Assembly: GCF_024612015.1 (NCBI RefSeq)
Contig: NZ_CP102512.1
Span: 4,836,001-4,900,000, forward strand
Reading direction: 5' to 3'
Length of the DNA stretch: 64,000 nt
DNA from: Streptomyces sp. CA-210063
GTDB lineage: Bacteria > Actinomycetota > Actinomycetes > Streptomycetales > Streptomycetaceae
Shown here: positions 59,705 to 64,000 of the stretch, piece by piece
Position numbering within the stretch: position 1 is the stretch's first letter
How the letters are laid out: each line of letters starts with the position of its first letter
Program-made: the position numbers and the translations under genes
The notes under the pieces: model-generated
Seen by the model: the letters and a program-made list of their open reading frames with translations, nothing else
What the model was told of the DNA's origin: nothing
Database searches by the model: none

Positions 59705-61894
59705 ATGCTGACCCTCAGCCGGCTCCGCGCCGACTTTTGCCCGGCACGGCGCCGGCCGAGGCGCTCCCTGCGAACGAAACTCACCAGCGCCGGCGTCGCG
59801 GCACGCGCCGCGCTGTTCGTGATACTCGGGGTGATCGCTCTCTCGCTCTCCGCACCACAATCGGCGAAGGCCCTCTTCGATACCTGTGACTGGACGGCCC
59901 AGAGCACCAACCAGATGGCTGACAACCCTGGTGCCGCAGAGAACATCTTCCCTGCGGTGAAGCAGTGGGACAGCAAGGGTGGGCTGGTCTCCGGGGCCAC
60001 GCGCCTGTCAGGCGAGCCCAGGGACTACACGGTCTACGAACTCGGCGCGTTGCGAGGCCTCAACTGGGCCGCGACTCAGCAGAGTCAGGAGCAGGCGAAG
60101 CAAACCGAGAACGGAGCGGCGGCCGGGGAGAAGGCCGACGACGACGACTGCAGCATCCAGAACGAGATCTACAACTCCATCGCCCAGATGGTGTTCGACC
60201 TCAGCAAGTTCATTACCCGCGCTTCGATCAGCATCAAGGAGATCTCCTCCAACCCGAGCCCGCTGGCCGCACTGTACGAGGGCACTGTCGAGGGCGACAA
60301 CAGTGTCGTCGACCGTCTGAACGACAACGTGTTCAAGCTGGCCGTACCCACCATGATCCTGCTCACCGGACTCTGGGTGTTCGGCAAGTGGCGCAAGGGT
60401 GACATGCGTGAGGTCTGGTCCGGTGTGGGATGGGCCGCGTTCGTCGTGATCGCGGTATCGGCGTTCCTGGTCGACAACAACTACACGCGCGTGGTCGAGA
60501 CCGCCGACTCCGGAATCGCCCAAGGGAACGCCGCATTGACCGAGGCCGTGTTGGGCGGCGCGGTGGACGACATCGATCCGCCGTGCGACCTGGCCGCCAA
60601 CGCACCTCAGCGCGGCATGCGGATATCCAGCTGCGCCATGTACGACACCCTGGCGTTCCGCCCCTGGGCCATTGGCCAGTTCGGCGATCCGGGCAAGCAA
60701 CGCATCGAGTACAAGGGCACCGCCGCGTGCGACTTCGGATCAGCGAACGGAAAGCGGTGCACCGATCTGCGGGTCAGGCAGGTCATGGCCCAGTCGATCA
60801 CCAATTTCGACTACTACAAGAAGTCGGAGACGAAGGGGGGTGTCATGAAGGACAAGGAGAACCAGTACGGAGAACTGCGCAACTACATCGCTACGGAGCA
60901 CGATGCCCGCTTCTACGAACAGTGGAGCGGAGACAAGCCCGGTAACCGCATCACCATGGGCGTCTACGCTCTCATCGCCTCCCTCATCGTCGGCATCATG
61001 GTGGTCGTGCTCAGCGCCCTGACGCTGCTGTGGCACGCGGTCACCCTGATCATGATCATCCTGCTGCCGCTGATCGCGATCATCTCGATCCACCCGACCC
61101 AGCAGAAGCTGCTCAGGGGCTGGTGGCAGACCTTCGTGCACAGCTTCGTACTGCGCGCCGGATTCGGCGTGGTCCTGACCATCCTGCTGCTCTTCTACCA
61201 GTTGATCCTGCCGCTGCCGGTCCCGCTGGGCATGCAGTTGCTGATGCTGCTGCTGGTCACCATCGCCGTCGTCATGTTGCTGAAGAACCTGCTGTCCGGC
61301 AAGTTCTCGCCGCAGGTCGCCGGGGCGGAGGACGCCCTGGGTGTCGGGGACGCGGCGAACAAGGCCACCGCCATGGCCCCCGGCCTCGCCGCCTCCACGG
61401 CCCGTACTACAGGTCGTGTCGCGGGTACCACCGCCCGTGCGGGCGGCAGCGCCGCACGGGGTACCGCCTGGGCGGCGGACCAGCTCATGTTCAAGGGCAA
61501 GTACCGGGGCAAGATGCAGGAGAAGGGCTGGCTCGGCCAGTCCAAGCGCGAGCAGAACCAGTCCGCCTACTGGGCGAAGAAGGATGCGGGCGAGGCCCGA
61601 GCGGACAGGGCGGCAGCCCGCGTGGGGAACAACGGCAACACACCGCCGCCCCAGCCCGAGCCGGAGCCGGATCCGGGGGGGCAGGATCCCACTCCCTCCA
61701 GGCGCAGCGGACGCGTCAGCGGTTCGAGCGGTACGCAGACCCCGCAGCCGGCGCCCACGCCGTCGCCCACAGCCCCCGCACCGCGCCCGGAGCCACAGCC
61801 GGCGCCCCGCCGACCTGCTGCTCCGGCGGATCCGACGCCGCCCTCTCCGCCACCGGCCCCACGGGACCCCCGTGGCCCGAGCGGCCGCGTCTAG
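59705..61894 (+). CDS. VirB6/TrbL-like polytopic T4SS protein
   Basis: A 729-residue protein. A basic N-terminus and helix (AALFVILGVIALSLS) lead to an extracytoplasmic loop, then helices including FKLAVPTMILLTGLWVFGKW, WAAFVVIAVSAFLV, VYALIASLIVGIMVVVLSAL, LLWHAVTLIMIILLPLIAIIS and FVLRAGFGVVLTILLLFYQLILPLP. The C-terminal ~180 residues are cytoplasmic, Gly/Pro-rich and disordered. This is the pattern of VirB6/TcpH-type proteins that form the inner-membrane channel. The call is by topology and position. Confidence 0.82.
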   Translation: MLTLSRLRADFCPARRRPRRSLRTKLTSAGVAARAALFVILGVIALSLSAPQSAKALFDTCDWTAQSTNQMADNPGAAENIFPAVKQWDSKGGLVSGATRLSGEPRDYTVYELGALRGLNWAATQQSQEQAKQTENGAAAGEKADDDDCSIQNEIYNSIAQMVFDLSKFITRASISIKEISSNPSPLAALYEGTVEGDNSVVDRLNDNVFKLAVPTMILLTGLWVFGKWRKGDMREVWSGVGWAAFVVIAVSAFLVDNNYTRVVETADSGIAQGNAALTEAVLGGAVDDIDPPCDLAANAPQRGMRISSCAMYDTLAFRPWAIGQFGDPGKQRIEYKGTAACDFGSANGKRCTDLRVRQVMAQSITNFDYYKKSETKGGVMKDKENQYGELRNYIATEHDARFYEQWSGDKPGNRITMGVYALIASLIVGIMVVVLSALTLLWHAVTLIMIILLPLIAIISIHPTQQKLLRGWWQTFVHSFVLRAGFGVVLTILLLFYQLILPLPVPLGMQLLMLLLVTIAVVMLLKNLLSGKFSPQVAGAEDALGVGDAANKATAMAPGLAASTARTTGRVAGTTARAGGSAARGTAWAADQLMFKGKYRGKMQEKGWLGQSKREQNQSAYWAKKDAGEARADRAAARVGNNGNTPPPQPEPEPDPGGQDPTPSRRSGRVSGSSGTQTPQPAPTPSPTAPAPRPEPQPAPRRPAAPADPTPPSPPPAPRDPRGPSGRV

Positions 61895-61945
61895 CAAGCC
61901 GCCGCCGACCGCCTGACATGCCGCCCCACCCCGAGGAGCCGCCCC

Positions 61946-62566
61946 ATGCCCGCCCTGACCACCGACCGCAGCCCCGACCAACTGATCGGGGAGATGCAGC
62001 GGTTCTTCGGCGTGGACTGGCCTACGGTGTGGGCCGGGGTTCCCGAGGACGAGGGCAAGCGCACGCACTGGTGCGCGGGCTTCGGCTGGCGCCCGCTGTG
62101 GTTCGAGGCGGGGCTGCGGGTACGTACGGCGCTGGGCGGGCGCCTGCATCTGGCCTCGGCCGCCCCGGGGCAGCCGGTGACCCGGGTCGAGCACATGGTC
62201 TGGGCGGCCCGCGCCCGCGACACGGACGAGAACCGGCGGGTCACCGAACTGGCTGAGGCCCGCTGGACGGCCTACCTCGACGCTCTGCGGGGCCTTATGG
62301 GCGACCCGCACTGGAACGGCACATGGGACGCCCCCGACTTCCCGGAACTCCCTGGCCGAGGCCCCTGGTACAGCCCTGAATGGCGCCTGGCCAACCAGGA
62401 TCCGCGCCGGGTCGCGGTGTGGTGGTTCAGTACGCCGGGAGCCCCGGTGATCGAGCTGAAGATGACACTCGGGACGGGCTCCCAGGCCGAGCCGGCACCC
62501 GCCGATGCGAGGATCGGGCTCAGCTGTCATGCGCCGCAGGACAGGGGGAATCCCGGACCGGCCTGA
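61946..62566 (+). CDS. Immunity-like protein A (paralogue pair)
   Basis: A 206-residue cytosolic protein starting MPALTTDRSPDQLIGEMQRFFGVDWPTVWAGVPEDEGKRTHWCAGFGWRPLWFEAGLRVRTALGGRLHL. It shares the order DWPxxWAG, DWC/HWC, FGW(R/K)PL, VRTAxGGRL with the next gene, though the two are diverged. The recurrent W and the compact size recall immunity proteins of polymorphic toxins. That is inference. Confidence 0.65.
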   Translation: MPALTTDRSPDQLIGEMQRFFGVDWPTVWAGVPEDEGKRTHWCAGFGWRPLWFEAGLRVRTALGGRLHLASAAPGQPVTRVEHMVWAARARDTDENRRVTELAEARWTAYLDALRGLMGDPHWNGTWDAPDFPELPGRGPWYSPEWRLANQDPRRVAVWWFSTPGAPVIELKMTLGTGSQAEPAPADARIGLSCHAPQDRGNPGPA

Positions 62567-62604
62567 CAGCACCGACATACGAGAGACAGACGCAGGAGCA
62601 CACC

Positions 62605-63216
62605 ATGCCGACATTCCGGATCGACGAACCGCCGCAGCGCCTGGCCGAGGAACTGGCCGGCCTCGAGCACGTGGACTGGCCCGCGATCTGGGCCGGCCCA
62701 CCCTACCCGGGCCCGGCGCTGAACGACTGGTGCGCGCTGTTCGGCTGGAAGCCACTGCCCCAGGACCGCGTCCTCGCCGTGCGCACCGCGACAGGCGGCC
62801 GACTGAGTCTGCAGCCCGTGATCGGGGGGGGCTGGAGCCCGGTCCGGTCTCTCGGCTGGACGACCTGGCACATCAGGGCTGCCACCGCCGAGGAGAACGA
62901 GCAGGTACTGGAAACGGCGGCGGAAGCCTGGCCCAGTTACGAAGCCGCCGCCCGCGAAGTGCTCGGCGCACCGGAGTTCTCGGGTGCCTGGGACTCTCCC
63001 ACGTTTCCCGAACCCCCGAGCGAGAGCCACTGGCTCCCCTCTCGTGAGATGCGCCTGCGCAACCGCAGCCCATACCGGATGGCTGTCTGGAAGGGCGCGA
63101 GTGCCGAGGAGCCGGACATCGTGCTCGCAGCGTACAGCGGCGGAGTCACACCGCGCGGCGTGGGCCTGCGCGGGGTCATGATCGAAGTGGACTGCTACCC
63201 GAAGGAGATCGAGTGA
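62605..63216 (+). CDS. Immunity-like protein B (paralogue pair)
   Basis: A 203-residue protein with VDWPAIWAGPPYPGPALNDWCALFGWKPL, LAVRTATGGRLSL and TTWHIRAATAEENEQVLETAAEAW, matching protein A segment by segment. The ATG at 62605 (MPTFRIDEPP) is preferred. Its end overlaps the next start (GTGA). Two tandem diverged copies next to an unknown gene suggest an effector/immunity region on the T4SS operon. Confidence 0.65.
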   Translation: MPTFRIDEPPQRLAEELAGLEHVDWPAIWAGPPYPGPALNDWCALFGWKPLPQDRVLAVRTATGGRLSLQPVIGGGWSPVRSLGWTTWHIRAATAEENEQVLETAAEAWPSYEAAAREVLGAPEFSGAWDSPTFPEPPSESHWLPSREMRLRNRSPYRMAVWKGASAEEPDIVLAAYSGGVTPRGVGLRGVMIEVDCYPKEIE

Positions 63217-64000
63217 GCGTGGACACCGCCATCCAAACGCCCATTCAGCGCGCTCTCGATCTCCAGAGAAAAGCGGACGCTCCCCTCCCCAAGGAAAAAG
63301 CCGAACAAATAGCCCACGAGATCATGGAGTCGGCTGCGGCAGCCGGCAAGACCATCGAGGAATACGTTGTCGACTACGCTAAAGGACTCGACGTCAAGGC
63401 TCCTCGGGAGGGAATGAAGTCAGCCTTCTGGTCCTATGGCATTCCTCATCCGGACCTTCCGATGGACAGGGTGCTGAGCAGCCAGTTCCTCGCTGCGATC
63501 TGGAGCGAGATGGAGAACGAAGGCCAGCGCGGCAGCACCCGCTACCTGGAGGGCACTCCGGGTGGGCGGGATCTGGGTCAGCTGCACCTGTGGGACACCG
63601 AGGTGCGCAGGACGTTGGACTTCGACAAGGATGAGGGCGACGCCTTGGCGCGCCGAGCCTGGAGCGCCCTGTCGGAGAACTACGCCAAGGCCACCGACGG
63701 AGAAGCGATCGTCTTCGCCGGCGAGCTCGCACCCTGGAGCGTCGCCTACGAGACCGAACTGCCTCAACTTCGCAGGACGATCGGCGCCGAGAACATCCAC
63801 TTCATGTACGACCTCTCGGAGCAGACCCTGGAAGGCCTTCCGCCCGAGAGCCAGCAACTGCTGTCCGACGCGCGCGTCCGCTCACACGTTCATTTCTGGG
63901 CGCCCGACGCCGAAAACCCGCCGCCCGAGAAGTACTGGGAGGCCGGCTATCTGGACTTGGACCACCTCAAATCGTTGCCCACCCCTGAAGCCCAGCGCGC
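63213..64000 (+). CDS. Unknown protein, truncated by the window end
   Basis: At least 262 residues are visible, starting VSVDTAIQTPIQRALDLQRKADAPLPKEKAEQIAHEIMESAAAAGKTIEEYVVDYAKGL. The middle contains LHLWDTEVRRTLDFDKDEG and ENYAKATDGEAIVFAGELAPWSVAYETELPQLRR, a segment reminiscent of ADP-ribosyltransferase or NAD-glycohydrolase toxins in tone only. I do not identify a domain. The GTG at 63213 overlaps the preceding stop. Codon bias matches a real gene. Confidence 0.7.
   Translation, partial: MSVDTAIQTPIQRALDLQRKADAPLPKEKAEQIAHEIMESAAAAGKTIEEYVVDYAKGLDVKAPREGMKSAFWSYGIPHPDLPMDRVLSSQFLAAIWSEMENEGQRGSTRYLEGTPGGRDLGQLHLWDTEVRRTLDFDKDEGDALARRAWSALSENYAKATDGEAIVFAGELAPWSVAYETELPQLRRTIGAENIHFMYDLSEQTLEGLPPESQQLLSDARVRSHVHFWAPDAENPPPEKYWEAGYLDLDHLKSLPTPEAQR

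Noticed and set aside
42253..64000. Relaxase or origin of transfer
   Set aside because: No HUH motif or obvious nic-site dyad was found within the window; it may lie outside.

Overview
The window is high-GC chromosomal DNA with the codon bias, GTG/TTG starts, ATGA/GTGA overlaps and gene families of Streptomyces. From memory, the order kyn genes, DUF3151, fba, pyrE, aldose epimerase, SRPBCC, membrane spermidine synthase-like, DUF2617, two tiny Cys/Gly-rich proteins, aminotransferase, YbjN, clpB matches the conserved core around SCO3640-SCO3661 of S. coelicolor. I could not run a search to confirm this.

Left part (1-21.8 kb) is core genome, almost all on the minus strand. A translationally coupled operon (DUF1023 esterase, acyltransferase, histidine kinase, NarL-type regulator) is followed by a second, paralogous histidine kinase that runs off the left edge. 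Then comes a kynurenine operon (tryptophan 2,3-dioxygenase, kynureninase, formamidase-like hydrolase) whose coding sequences are full of expanded in-frame repeats. Metabolic and housekeeping genes follow, then a pair of duplicated mini-proteins with identical Cys/Gly tails and a plus-strand aminotransferase.

An island of about 7.6 kb (21.73-29.40 kb) lies between two copies of a 51-bp segment of the aminotransferase 3' end. It holds XRE/DUF5753, DUF6879, two tiny ORFs, a GRDP-like protein, a methyltransferase, a VapBC45-like toxin-antitoxin pair, a winged-helix protein and DUF397 plus broken genes. No integrase is visible.

The middle part (29.6-41.7 kb) returns to core genes: YbjN, clpB behind a textbook HspR (HAIR) operator, a flavin/F420 split-barrel protein, a degenerate Rieske-like protein, two convergent paralogous LuxR regulators, the circularly permuted ATP-grasp/alpha-E/transglutaminase module, and an orphan sugar-binding lipoprotein.

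The right part (42.2-64 kb) encodes a complex conjugation/type IV secretion-like machine in divergent transcription units: VirD4-like coupling ATPase, SLT-M23-NlpC/P60 wall hydrolase, VirB8/TcpC-like, small VirB2-like, TcpE-like, VirB4-like ATPase, VirB6-like, and lipoproteins. A zeta-toxin-like kinase with a long proline-rich tail and a putative partner lies at one end. Two paralogous immunity-like proteins and an unknown partial gene lie at the other. Clusters of TTCCCG/CGGGAA sites precede the T4SS units. Streptomyces normally conjugates with a single FtsK-like TraB, so this is the most interesting system in the window.
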